Shown here: one piece after another, positions 49,069-56,841 of the stretch
Numbering within the stretch: position 1 is the first letter of the stretch
How the letters are laid out: every line of letters starts with the position of its first letter
DNA from: Pimelobacter simplex
GTDB lineage: Bacteria > Actinomycetota > Actinomycetes > Propionibacteriales > Nocardioidaceae
Assembly: GCF_024662235.1 (NCBI RefSeq)
Contig: NZ_CP096276.1
Span: forward strand, 3,782,001 to 3,846,000
DNA length: 64,000 nt
Direction of reading: 5' to 3'
The notes under the pieces: model-generated
Database searches by the model: none
Told to the model about the DNA's origin: nothing
What the model saw: only the letters and a program-made list of their open reading frames with translations
Translations under genes and position numbers: made by a program

Positions 49069-49852
49069 GCTCGTCGCCCTGCGCGGCGCCGGCGAACCCG
49101 TCGAAGTACCCCTCGGCGAGCCGGTCGACGGCCGTCCGGACCCCGCCCCACGCCGTACGAGCCAAGGCGCCGCCGACGCTGACCCGGCGGACGCCGAGGT
49201 CGGCGACGCGGGCGAGAGTGAGCTCGCTCTGGCCGCCGATGAGCAGGTTGACGGGTCGCGGGGCGACAGCGGCGACGACCGCGGCGACCTGGTCGGGCGC
49301 GGTGATCCCCGGGGCGTAGAGGCAGTCGGCACCGGCCCGGCTGAAGGCGCGGAGCCGGGTCAGGATGTCGTCGAGGTCGGGACGGCCGTTGAAGAACCCG
49401 TCGGCCCGCCCGACCAGCAGCACGTCGTGCCCGCTGGCGTCGATCGCCTCCCGCGCGGCGCTCAACCGCTCCACCGCCACCCCCAGCTCGTACGACGTCC
49501 CGCCGGCGCCGTCCTCGATCGAGAGCCCCGCGACTCCGGTCGTGACCGCCAGCGCGACGCTCGCGGCGACCTCGTCGGCCGTGGCGCCGTACCCGTCCTC
49601 GAAGTCGGCGTTGACCGGCAGGTCGGTCGCACCCACGATGTCGGCGAGGTGGTCGAGCGCCTCGTCCCGCGTCGCCGATCCGTCGGGACGCCCGCGGCTC
49701 CAGGCGGCGCCCGAGCTCGTCGTCGCGAGGGCGGCGAACCCGCGGTGCTCCAGGTAGCGGGCGGTGCCGCGGTCCCAGGGGTTGGGCAGCACGAAGCAGC
49801 CCTGCTCGTGCAGGGCCCGGAAGGCGGCGCGCTTCTCGGCGGTGGTCGTCAT
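49049..49852 (-). CDS. Isocitrate lyase/PEP mutase superfamily protein
   Basis: 267 residues. CFVLPNPWDRGTARYLEHRGFAALATTSSG and LPVNADFEDGYGATADEV give the superfamily's metal-binding Asp/Glu positions, SIEDGAGG follows, and VGRADGFFNG closes the active site. The loop Cys of isocitrate lyase (KKCGH) is absent. It is closer to the oxaloacetate hydrolase/carboxyphosphonoenolpyruvate mutase group than to glyoxylate-cycle enzymes; substrate not assignable. ATG 49852 lies 7 nt after TAGGGT. Confidence 0.88.
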   Translation of the reverse strand: MTTTAEKRAAFRALHEQGCFVLPNPWDRGTARYLEHRGFAALATTSSGAAWSRGRPDGSATRDEALDHLADIVGATDLPVNADFEDGYGATADEVAASVALAVTTGVAGLSIEDGAGGTSYELGVAVERLSAAREAIDASGHDVLLVGRADGFFNGRPDLDDILTRLRAFSRAGADCLYAPGITAPDQVAAVVAAVAPRPVNLLIGGQSELTLARVADLGVRRVSVGGALARTAWGGVRTAVDRLAEGYFDGFAGAAQGDELNGLFG

Positions 49853-49859
49853 GGCCGCG

Positions 49860-49865
49860 ACCCTA
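49860..49865 (-). promoter_or_regulatory. -10 box (TAGGGT), leaderless lyase-like gene
   Basis: TAGGGT on the minus strand lies 7 nt before ATG 49852. Confidence 0.5.
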
Positions 49866-49927
49866 GGCCTCGGCACCGACGGTGGGCGGGCCGCGGCGGC
49901 CGGCCTCGCCTCGCACCGGCCGACGCC

Positions 49928-49957
49928 GGCGGGGAGCTCGTCGGCGGGGAGCTCGTC
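49928..49957 (+). repeat. Two perfect 15-bp direct repeats GGCGGGGAGCTCGTC
   Basis: Adjacent copies at 49928-49942 and 49943-49957 lie in the 267-bp gap between the lyase-like gene and the secreted P-domain gene. The rest of the gap shows only a locally A/T-rich stretch (TAAAGAAAT, near 49993) that may contain the promoter. Confidence 0.8.
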
Positions 49958-50119
49958 GGCGACGGCACCCGGAGCGCCCGTCCCCGCCCGGGTAAAGAAA
50001 TCGGCATTCCCGCGGCGACGCCCCCGGCACAGGTCTACACACAGAAGTGACCCTTCCCGCGACAGCCGGACGCGTGGCTCCCTCGGCTGGCCGGGCTCTC
50101 ACTCCCGGAAGGAGCAGCC

Positions 50120-51412
50120 ATGCGTCGTCTCGCACTGATGACAGCAGGCCTTCTCGCCGCCGGCGGCCTCGCCGTCGGCCTCAGCACCGCAGGTCCCGCG
50201 CAGGCCGCCAGCGGTACGTTCACCAACTCGGCAGCGATCGCGGTGGCCGACAACACCGTCTTCTCGGACGTCCAGGTCTCCGGCATCGGCGGCCGGATCA
50301 CCGACGTGGACGTCGTGCTCAACAATCTGGGCCACACTCGGCCCAATGACCTCGACATCTGGCTGGTGAGCCCGGGCACGAACGCGGTCGCCGTTCAATT
50401 GATGTCTGACGCCTGCGGCAGCACGAGCATCAGCGGACGCACGCTCACCTTCGACGACGAGGTGACCGCGCCACTCACGACAGGCTGCGCGTCCGGCACG
50501 TACCGGCCGACCAACATCGGCGGCGGCGACACGACGCCGTCGGGTGCCACGACGCTGAGCGGCACGCTGTCCGGTCTCGACGGGCGCAACCCCGTCGGCA
50601 ACTGGCGGCTGTACGTGATCGACGACACCGCGACTGAGTCGGGCGCCATCAACGGCGGCTTCACGCTCAAGATCACCACCGGGCCCGCGGCGATCTCGAT
50701 CCCCACGACGGGCCTCGCCACGCCGTACCCGTTCCAGCGCACGGTGAGCGACCAGCCGGGCCGGATCACCGACGTCGACGTCGTGCTCAACGGGGTCTTC
50801 CACACCTATCCCGACGACCTCGACCTGCTGCTGGTGAGCCCGGCAGGCGCCTCGACGCTCCTGATGTCCGATGTCTGCGGTAGCGCCGACCTGGTGAACG
50901 TGAACCTCCGGTTCGACGACGGGGCGGCGGCCGCGATGACCGACGACGGGCCGTGCACCTCCGGGACCTTCAAACCGTCGAACGACGACAACACCGACGT
51001 CTTCAACGCACCCGCTCCCCCCGGACCGTACGGCGACGAGCTCTCCGACCTCGCCGGCGGGGTCGCCAACGGCACCTGGCGCCTGTACGTCGTCGACGAC
51101 AGCAGCAGCGACGGCGGCTTCATCACCGGCGTCCAGCTGGTCATCAAGACCGACGCCGCCCCCAACACCGTGATCACCAAGAAGCCGCCGCGCTCGACCA
51201 AGGCGCGCAAGGCGACGATCGCGTTCAAGTCCACCAAGGGCGACTCGACGTTCCAGTGCAAGGTCGACAAGAAGGGCTGGAAGAGCTGCGCGTCGCCGCT
51301 GCGGCTCAAGAAGCTCAAGCCCGGCAAGCACACGGTGCTGGTCCGCGCGATCGACAACTCCGGCCACCGGGACGCGTCCCCGGCCAAGGTCACCTGGAAG
51401 ATCCGCCGCTGA
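50120..51412 (+). CDS. Secreted protein with two P-domain-like repeats and a C-terminal Ig-like domain
   Basis: 430 residues. The signal peptide MRRLALMTAGLLAAGGLAVG ends at AQA/A (about residue 30). Two repeats (residues 32-190 and 195-355) each carry ITDVDVVLN-GxxHT-xPxDLDxxLVSP, an MSDxCGS, a late GxWRLYVxDD and a closing GGFITGVQL-like strand, as in proprotein-convertase P domains, with Cys pairs. Residues 360-430 match the common actinobacterial Ig-like repeat (STFQCKVDKKGWKSCASPL...VRAIDNSGHRD). No protease domain is attached. GGAAGGAG lies 6 nt before ATG 50120. Confidence 0.85.
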   Translation: MRRLALMTAGLLAAGGLAVGLSTAGPAQAASGTFTNSAAIAVADNTVFSDVQVSGIGGRITDVDVVLNNLGHTRPNDLDIWLVSPGTNAVAVQLMSDACGSTSISGRTLTFDDEVTAPLTTGCASGTYRPTNIGGGDTTPSGATTLSGTLSGLDGRNPVGNWRLYVIDDTATESGAINGGFTLKITTGPAAISIPTTGLATPYPFQRTVSDQPGRITDVDVVLNGVFHTYPDDLDLLLVSPAGASTLLMSDVCGSADLVNVNLRFDDGAAAAMTDDGPCTSGTFKPSNDDNTDVFNAPAPPGPYGDELSDLAGGVANGTWRLYVVDDSSSDGGFITGVQLVIKTDAAPNTVITKKPPRSTKARKATIAFKSTKGDSTFQCKVDKKGWKSCASPLRLKKLKPGKHTVLVRAIDNSGHRDASPAKVTWKIRR

Positions 51413-51439
51413 GCGCGCAGCGCTGAGCCTGGGGGCGGA

Positions 51440-51937
51440 TCAGTCCTGCTGGTCCGCCTCCAGCCAGCCGCGGAAGGCCTCGAGGTTGGCCGTCGACTCG
51501 CCGCGCTCGATGCGCCACGCCCACTCCTTGCGGATGGACGACTCGAAGCCGAGCTCGAGGATGGTGTTGAACGCCTCGTCGGCATAGGTGAGCACCGAGC
51601 CGAGGAGCCGGTCGAGGTCGTCGGTCGTGACCGACGACAGCGGCAGGCGGGCGTCAAGGTAGATGTCGCCGTGGTGGTCGATGCCGAACGCGACGGCGTA
51701 CATCTTCATGTTGCGCTCGAGGAGCCAGCGGTAGACGCGCTCGAACTCCTCGTCGGGCCGGCGGCACACGAAGGCGTGGACGCCGAGGGCGTGCGGGCCG
51801 AGGTCGAGACGGACCGGGGTCTGGAGCTTCTTCTCGCCCGGCAGCGCGAAGCTGAAGACGCTGCCTTCGTCGGTCTCGTCGAACTCGATCTCGTTGTCGC
51901 GCAACCAGGCGCGGACGACGGCGGCGGGCTCGCTCAT
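51440..51937 (-). CDS. YbjN domain-containing protein
   Basis: 165 residues. [31 protein letters not shown] and [32 protein letters not shown] match YbjN-type (TY3/type III secretion chaperone-like) folds. In Mycobacterium the homologous gene also follows mshA. Its function is not known; a role in mycothiol metabolism is only suggested by this linkage. The ATG overlaps the mshA stop by 4 bp. Confidence 0.9.
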   Translation of the reverse strand: MSEPAAVVRAWLRDNEIEFDETDEGSVFSFALPGEKKLQTPVRLDLGPHALGVHAFVCRRPDEEFERVYRWLLERNMKMYAVAFGIDHHGDIYLDARLPLSSVTTDDLDRLLGSVLTYADEAFNTILELGFESSIRKEWAWRIERGESTANLEAFRGWLEADQQD

Positions 51938-53217
51938 CGCACCGCACCCGCCTCGTGGCGCAGCAGCGCGTGCGCGCGCTCGTAGACGGCGAGGGTCTGG
52001 GCGGCGGTGGCCTCCCAGGAGAACTCCCGTGCCTGGACGAGCGCCCCAGCGGCGAGCCGGTCGCGGAGGTCGGCGTCGCCGAGCACGCGCTCGAGCGCGA
52101 CGGCCCAGTCGTGCGGCTCGTGGGTGTCGACGAGGAGGCCGCTGCGGCCGTCGCGGACGACGGTGGTCAGGCCGCCGACGGCAGCGGCGACGACCGGGGC
52201 GCCGGAGGCCTGGGCCTCGGCGGCGACCAGGCCGAACGACTCGTTGTAGGAGGGGACGGCGACGGCGCTCGCGGCGGCGTACCAGCCGGCCAGCTCGTGC
52301 TGCGGCACCGGCGGGACGAAGCGGACGACGTCGTCGATGCGCAGCTCGGCGGCGAGGTTGGCGAGCGCGGCCGGGCGCTCCAGGCCGCTGCCGGACGGCC
52401 CCCCGACCACGGGTACGACGAGCCGCGCGCGCAGGTCCGGCCGGCGCACGAGCAGCTCGGCCACCGCGCGGAGCAGGACGTCGGGCGCCTTGAGCGGCTG
52501 GATCCGGCCGGCGAACAGCAACACGAGCGCGTCGGCAGGCAGGTCTCGCTCGCGGCGGGCCTGGGCCCGCTGGGCGGGCGTCAGCGGCCGGAAGACGTCG
52601 GTGTCGACACCGGGGTGGACCACCTCGACCCGGCCCGGGTCGGCGTCGTAGAGGTTGATGAGCTGCTTGGCCTCGAGGTCGGTGTTGGCGATGAGCACGT
52701 CGGCGGCCTCGACCACCTGCTCCTCGCCGATCACGCGGGCCTCGGGCTCGGGGGCGTCGCCCGCGGCGAGCGCCTCGTTCTTGACCTTGGCCATCGTGTG
52801 CATCGAGTGCACCAGCGGCACGCCCCAGCGGTCGCGCGCGAGCGCGCCGACCTGGCCGGAGAGCCAGTAGTGGGAGTGGACGACGTCGAAGTGGCCCGGC
52901 GGGTGCTCCGCCTCGGCGCGCAGGACGTCGCGCGCGAAGACGCACAGCTGGCCGGGCAGCTGCTCCTTGGCGAGCCCCTCGAAGGGGCCCGCGTGGACGT
53001 TGTGCACAGTCACGCCGTCGCGCACGCCGACGACCGGGTCGAGCTGGGAGCTGGTGGCCCGGGTGAAGATGTCGACGGCGATGCCGCAGTCGGCGAGCCG
53101 GCGGGCGACCTCGAGGACGTAGACGTTCATCCCGCCCGCGTCCCCCGTGCCGGGCTGGTCGAGCGGCGAGGTGTGCAGGCTGATCATGGCGACACGCTTG
53201 ATCGCGGCCTCTGCCAT
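51934..53217 (-). CDS. mshA: D-inositol-3-phosphate glycosyltransferase MshA
   Basis: 427 residues, GT-B fold, family GT4. [32 protein letters not shown] binds the acceptor 1-L-Ins-1-[12 protein letters not shown] and [16 protein letters not shown] are typical of MshA, and [13 protein letters not shown] and the C-terminal [28 protein letters not shown] form the UDP-GlcNAc site. It catalyses the first step of mycothiol synthesis, using the UDP-GlcNAc that GlmU makes. GGAGGT lies close upstream of ATG 53217. Confidence 0.97.
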   Translation of the reverse strand: MAEAAIKRVAMISLHTSPLDQPGTGDAGGMNVYVLEVARRLADCGIAVDIFTRATSSQLDPVVGVRDGVTVHNVHAGPFEGLAKEQLPGQLCVFARDVLRAEAEHPPGHFDVVHSHYWLSGQVGALARDRWGVPLVHSMHTMAKVKNEALAAGDAPEPEARVIGEEQVVEAADVLIANTDLEAKQLINLYDADPGRVEVVHPGVDTDVFRPLTPAQRAQARRERDLPADALVLLFAGRIQPLKAPDVLLRAVAELLVRRPDLRARLVVPVVGGPSGSGLERPAALANLAAELRIDDVVRFVPPVPQHELAGWYAAASAVAVPSYNESFGLVAAEAQASGAPVVAAAVGGLTTVVRDGRSGLLVDTHEPHDWAVALERVLGDADLRDRLAAGALVQAREFSWEATAAQTLAVYERAHALLRHEAGAVR

Positions 53218-53304
53218 GCCACCTCCCGCAGTCGTCTGCGCTCTGCTCGCCCAATCCCGGTCGATCGGTCAACCCTCCCAGTGTGCCTGGCATTCCCGTT
53301 CGTC

Positions 53305-53310
53305 CAAGAT
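53305..53310 (+). promoter_or_regulatory. -10-like box (CAAGAT), leaderless SDR gene
   Basis: CAAGAT lies 7 nt before ATG 53318 and favours it over ATG 53309. Confidence 0.4.
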
Positions 53311-53317
53311 GGGGTCC

Positions 53318-54058
53318 ATGAGCACCCGCACCGCCGTCGTGACCGGAGCCTCCAGCGGGATCGGGGCGGCCACCGCGCGCCGCCTCGCGCAGGAGGGGTT
53401 GACGGTCGTCTGCGCCGCCCGCCGTACCGACCGGATCGAGGCGCTCGCCGCCGAGATCGGCGGCCGGGCCGTCGCCTGCGACGTCACCTCCGTGGACTCC
53501 GTGGCCGCGCTCGCCGCGGCGGTCGGCCCACGGCTCGACGTCCTGGTCAACAACGCGGGCGGCGCGATCGGCCTGGCTCCGGTGGCCGACGCCGATCCCG
53601 ACCAGTGGCGCCAGATGTACGACGTCAACGTGCTCGGCCTGATGCAGGTCACCCAGGCGCTCCTGCCCGCCCTCGTGGCGAGCGGCGCGGGCACCATCGT
53701 CAACATCGGCTCGACCGCGGGGCGCACGGCGTACGAGGGCGGGGCGGGCTACACCGCCGCCAAGCACGGCACCAAGGTGGTCACCGAGACGCTGCGGCTC
53801 GAGCTGTTCGACCAGCCGGTCCGGGTCTGCGAGGTGGCGCCCGGGATGGTGCGCACCGACGAGTTCTCGCTGGTCCGCTTCGGCGGCGACCAGGAGCGCG
53901 CAGACGCGGTCTACGCCGGGGTCGCCGAGCCGCTGGTCGCCGAGGACGTCGCCGACGCGATCGCCTGGGTGGCCACCCGCCCGGCGCACGTCAACATCGA
54001 CGAGCTCGTCATCAAGCCGCGCGCGCAGGCCGCGGCGCACAAGGTGCACCGGGTCTGA
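53318..54058 (+). CDS. SDR family oxidoreductase
   Basis: 246 residues. AVVTGASSGIGAATARRLA is the cofactor loop, VLVNNAGGAIG follows, Ser-139-type NIGSTAGRTAYEGGAGYTAAKHGTK holds the S-Y-K triad, and VAPGMVRTDEFSLVRFGGD resembles serine 3-dehydrogenase/YdfG-type SDRs. It may oxidise 3-hydroxy acids such as serine; the substrate is not certain. It converges on the nucleotidyltransferase gene of the RiPP locus 3 bp away. Confidence 0.92.
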   Translation: MSTRTAVVTGASSGIGAATARRLAQEGLTVVCAARRTDRIEALAAEIGGRAVACDVTSVDSVAALAAAVGPRLDVLVNNAGGAIGLAPVADADPDQWRQMYDVNVLGLMQVTQALLPALVASGAGTIVNIGSTAGRTAYEGGAGYTAAKHGTKVVTETLRLELFDQPVRVCEVAPGMVRTDEFSLVRFGGDQERADAVYAGVAEPLVAEDVADAIAWVATRPAHVNIDELVIKPRAQAAAHKVHRV

Positions 54059-54061
54059 CCC

Positions 54062-55177
54062 TCAGCGGCGCACCAGCCGCCGGATCCGCCGGGCCCGCAG
54101 CGCGAACGCCCGCGGCACCCCGCCCCAGGCGGTCGCCGAGCGGACCGGCAGCGCCGCGTGCGCCGGCAGCTCCCGCGTCATCGCGAGCTGCTGGACGTCC
54201 CGGGCGCCGCGGACCGTGGCCAGCCCGTTGCGCACCTCGCGCCCGGCCCGGGCGCCGCCGAAGATCGCGACCGGGTGCTCGTGGGCGGCGCGGGCCCGGG
54301 CCAGGGCCGCGTCGGGGACCCGGTCCAGCGCGGCCAGCACCGCCGCCGGCACCGTCGACGGCAGCCCGACCGTCGCGCGGGCCGCGGCCAGCGAGGTGAG
54401 CGCCGGGGACGAGAGCGGCTCGGCGAGGACGGCGGGGTCGCGGGCCAGCCGGCGCAGGTCGACCAGGGTGCGCAACCAGGTCCAGCCCTCGCGGTGGCCC
54501 GCGAGGTGGCGGAAGGCGTCGGCCGGCGCGAGCGTGGGCAGCCGGACCCCGCCGACCGCGACCGTCGTACGGCGGGCGAGGAGGTCCGCGGTGGCCGGCT
54601 GGGCCCCGGGCATGGCGTCGAGGCGCCAGTGCAGGTCGACATCGGCCCCGGCGCCCAGGTAGGTCAGCGTGTGGCCCCACCGCTGCACGTGCCGCCAGGC
54701 CCACATGTCCGGCTCGACCCGGCCCTGCTCGTGCAGCGCCCACCCGGCCCCGGTGAGCAGGCGGTGCGCCGCGGCGGCCGCCTCCGGGCGGACCAGCAGG
54801 TCGACGTCACCCGCGCCGCGCGCGGCCGGGTCGCCGGTCGTCAGCACGGCCAGCGCGACCCCCTTGAACACCAGCGGGTCGAGCCCTGCCGCGTCGAGGA
54901 GCCGCCAGGCCCGGACCGTCTCGAGCACGTGCACCTGGCGCTGCCCGCGCGCACCCTCGACCATCGCGTCGAGGACCCGGACCACCTCGGCAGGCAGGCC
55001 CAGCACCTCCGCCCGGGCCAGCAGCAGCTCGGGCACCCGGTGCCGTCGTACGGCGTCGAGGAGGTCGCGCACCGGCACCTCCCCGAGGGGCACGGGACCG
55101 CCGGTCGCCCGGCCCTCCTCGGCGTCGAGCGCGCTGCGCACCAGGCGGCAGAGCAGGTCGAGCGCGGCACCGGTCAC
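54062..55177 (-). CDS. Nucleotidyltransferase family protein of the RiPP locus (NTP_transf_5-like)
   Basis: 371 residues. LDPLVFKGVALAVLTTGDPAARGAGDVDLLVRPE (near residue 110) has the Lys-Gly and Arg-x-x-x-Asp-x-Asp-Leu-Leu-Val motif of the nucleotidyltransferases found in lasso-peptide clusters with HPr-kinase-like genes. EQGRVEPDMWAWRHVQRWGHTLTY and DVDLHWRLD follow. A role in modifying the phosphorylated peptide has been proposed for the family; the chemistry is not established. The GTG start is divergent from the precursor gene, with a 165-bp shared promoter region. Confidence 0.85.
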   Translation of the reverse strand: MTGAALDLLCRLVRSALDAEEGRATGGPVPLGEVPVRDLLDAVRRHRVPELLLARAEVLGLPAEVVRVLDAMVEGARGQRQVHVLETVRAWRLLDAAGLDPLVFKGVALAVLTTGDPAARGAGDVDLLVRPEAAAAAHRLLTGAGWALHEQGRVEPDMWAWRHVQRWGHTLTYLGAGADVDLHWRLDAMPGAQPATADLLARRTTVAVGGVRLPTLAPADAFRHLAGHREGWTWLRTLVDLRRLARDPAVLAEPLSSPALTSLAAARATVGLPSTVPAAVLAALDRVPDAALARARAAHEHPVAIFGGARAGREVRNGLATVRGARDVQQLAMTRELPAHAALPVRSATAWGGVPRAFALRARRIRRLVRR

Positions 55178-55212
55178 CGCGCGAGCGTGGCACGCGGTGA
55201 CGGCCCGGCTCA

Positions 55213-55273
55213 GCCGAACCCGGATTCGGCAATGGTTAAAAATGAGGTGAACCGGCGATCAGGACGTGTCCTG
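55213..55273. promoter_or_regulatory. Two inverted repeats in the RiPP divergent promoter
   Basis: GCCGAA-N6-TTCGGC (55213-55230) and CAGGAC-GT-GTCCTG (55260-55273) flank a rare A/T-rich tract (GGTTAAAAATGAGG, near 55234-55247). A further palindrome GGAGTACTCC lies at 55303-55312. These are candidate operators; no regulator gene is in the locus. Confidence 0.45.
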
Positions 55274-55342
55274 GGGACCGCCCGCCGCGTTGCAGTGGTG
55301 ACGGAGTACTCCCTCCCTCCGTCCAGCACCCAAGGAGCTCCT

Positions 55343-55444
55343 ATGAAGCTGAGCTACGTTGCACCCACGCTCGAGTCCCTGAGCCTCACGGCGACGCAGG
55401 ACATCGACATCGACATCGACATCACCCTCGGGCTCGGCAGCTGA
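55343..55444 (+). CDS. Lasso-type RiPP precursor peptide
   Basis: 33 residues, preceded by AAGGAG 5 nt before ATG. The leader is MKLSYVAPTLESLSLTATQ, with Y-V-A-P-T-L matching the YxxPxL motif bound by lasso B1 proteins. Thr at -2 would place cleavage after Gln-19. The predicted core DIDIDIDITLGLGS is 14 residues long, encoded partly by GACATC hexamer repeats (about 55400-55423), and ends in Ser, the residue phosphorylated in paeninodin-type peptides. The core lacks the usual Gly/Ala/Ser/Cys at position 1, but Asp-7 is at an acceptor position. Followed by B2, kinase and PqqD genes. Confidence 0.85.
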   Translation: MKLSYVAPTLESLSLTATQDIDIDIDITLGLGS

Positions 55445-55881
55445 CCTTCAGGTTCCGCCTGGCTGCGGCCGTCGCGTGGTGCCTGCTCGGCCTCACGCGG
55501 CTGCTGACGGTGGTCCTGCCGTTCGGCGCGGTACGTCGCCTCCTCGGCGAGCCGGCCGCACCGGACGCAGCCGCGCCCTCGGCCGCCCCGGTCTGCCCGG
55601 ACGCCACCGCGCGCGACCTCGGTCGTGCCCGGTCGGTGGCCCGGGTGGTCCGGTACGCCGCGACGCGGACCCCGTGGACGTCCGACTGCTACCCGCAGGC
55701 GCTCACCGCGCGCCTGCTGCTGCGGGCTGCCCGGGTCCCGCACACGGTCGTCTTCGGGCTGCGCCGCGGCACCGCCGGTGACCTGCGGGCGCACGCCTGG
55801 GTCACCGTCGGCGACGCGACCGTCACCGGCGGCTCGACCCGGGAGTGGACGCCCGTCGGCCGCTTCAGCTGGCATCCCTGA
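55441..55881 (+). CDS. Lasso peptide biosynthesis B2 protein (leader peptidase), probable CTG start
   Basis: Up to 146 residues, transglutaminase-like fold. Cys in WTSDCYPQALTARLLLRAAR, His in DLRAHAWVTVGD and the following Asp form the triad that removes the leader peptide. No ATG, GTG or TTG precedes GTG 55510 in frame. Starting at 55510 would delete the helix FRFRLAAAVAWCLLGLTRLL, which family members normally have. CTG 55441 overlaps the precursor TGA as CTGA and gives the usual length of about 146 residues, so I choose it as a probable coupled CTG start. The product would act on the adjacent precursor. Confidence 0.8.
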   Translation: MTFRFRLAAAVAWCLLGLTRLLTVVLPFGAVRRLLGEPAAPDAAAPSAAPVCPDATARDLGRARSVARVVRYAATRTPWTSDCYPQALTARLLLRAARVPHTVVFGLRRGTAGDLRAHAWVTVGDATVTGGSTREWTPVGRFSWHP

Positions 55882-55893
55882 ACCGCTCACGTC

Positions 55894-56841
55894 ATGTACT
55901 CCGGCTACGGACTGCGCATCGACAGCGAGCTCCCGCTGCCCGACCTGGCACCGGAGCCCGCGGGACCGTCGCGCCCGCGCCCCGACGTCGTCGTACGGCT
56001 GGGGGCGGTGGCGCCCCCGTCGTCATCGGCGACCCTGCTCCCGCGCGGGCTGTGGGTCGACGGCGCGCGGGTCGGGATCGACGTCCCGGACGTCGGTCGC
56101 TACGCGTGCGAGGGCGGCGCACGCATCACGATCCAGGCCGCGCCGGGCGTCTCCCCCGATCGCCTGCGGCTGTTCCTGCTCGGCTCGGCGCTCGGTGCGC
56201 TGCTCGCCCAGCGCGGCCTGCTCGTCCTGCACGGCAACGCCTTCGTCGTCGACGGCGCCGCCGCGATCGTCCTCGGCCACTCCGGCGCCGGGAAGTCCAC
56301 CCTGGCCGCCGAGATGCACCGGCGCGGGCACGTCGTGCTCAGCGACGACGTGGTGCCCGTCGACGCCGCCGGCCGGGCCCTGGCCGGCTGGCCGCGGATC
56401 AAGCTGTGGCAGGACGCGCTCGACCGGATCGGCGTACCGACGGCGGGGCTGGCGCGGGTCGACGCCGCCTTCGCGAAGTTCCACGTGCCCCTCGACCGCG
56501 CCCCCGGCATCCTCGCACCGGTGCCCGTCCGGTGGCTCTACGTCCTCGACCGGCACGACGGGCCGCTGCGCGTCGTACCTGTGGCGGGGGCGGCGGCGTT
56601 CACCTGCCTGCACGAGCACAGCTATCGCAACGAGATCCTCGTGGGTGACCTCCGTCGTACGCACTTGGCGCGCAGCGCCGCCCTCGTCCGCACCGCCCGG
56701 ATCGCCCGCGTCGAGCGCCCCCACGGGATCGACTCGGTCGCGGCCTCGGCCGACGCGATCCTGACCGACATCCGCAGTGACATCCGCACCGACGTCTCGG
56801 GCCGAGAGGAGTACCAGCATGCGCCGAGCCGACCAGCCTGA
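55894..56841 (+). CDS. HPr-kinase-like peptide kinase of the RiPP locus
   Basis: 315 residues. An N-terminal beta-rich region (MYSGYGLRIDSELPLPDL) is followed by the kinase core: GLLVLHGNAFVVDG, P-loop VLGHSGAGKSTLAAEM (near residue 130) and HVVLSDDVVPVD (the metal-binding Asp pair). These are the features of the HPr-kinase homologues that phosphorylate the C-terminal Ser of lasso peptides. The precursor here ends in Ser. It overlaps the PqqD-like gene by 23 bp. Confidence 0.88.
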   Translation: MYSGYGLRIDSELPLPDLAPEPAGPSRPRPDVVVRLGAVAPPSSSATLLPRGLWVDGARVGIDVPDVGRYACEGGARITIQAAPGVSPDRLRLFLLGSALGALLAQRGLLVLHGNAFVVDGAAAIVLGHSGAGKSTLAAEMHRRGHVVLSDDVVPVDAAGRALAGWPRIKLWQDALDRIGVPTAGLARVDAAFAKFHVPLDRAPGILAPVPVRWLYVLDRHDGPLRVVPVAGAAAFTCLHEHSYRNEILVGDLRRTHLARSAALVRTARIARVERPHGIDSVAASADAILTDIRSDIRTDVSGREEYQHAPSRPA

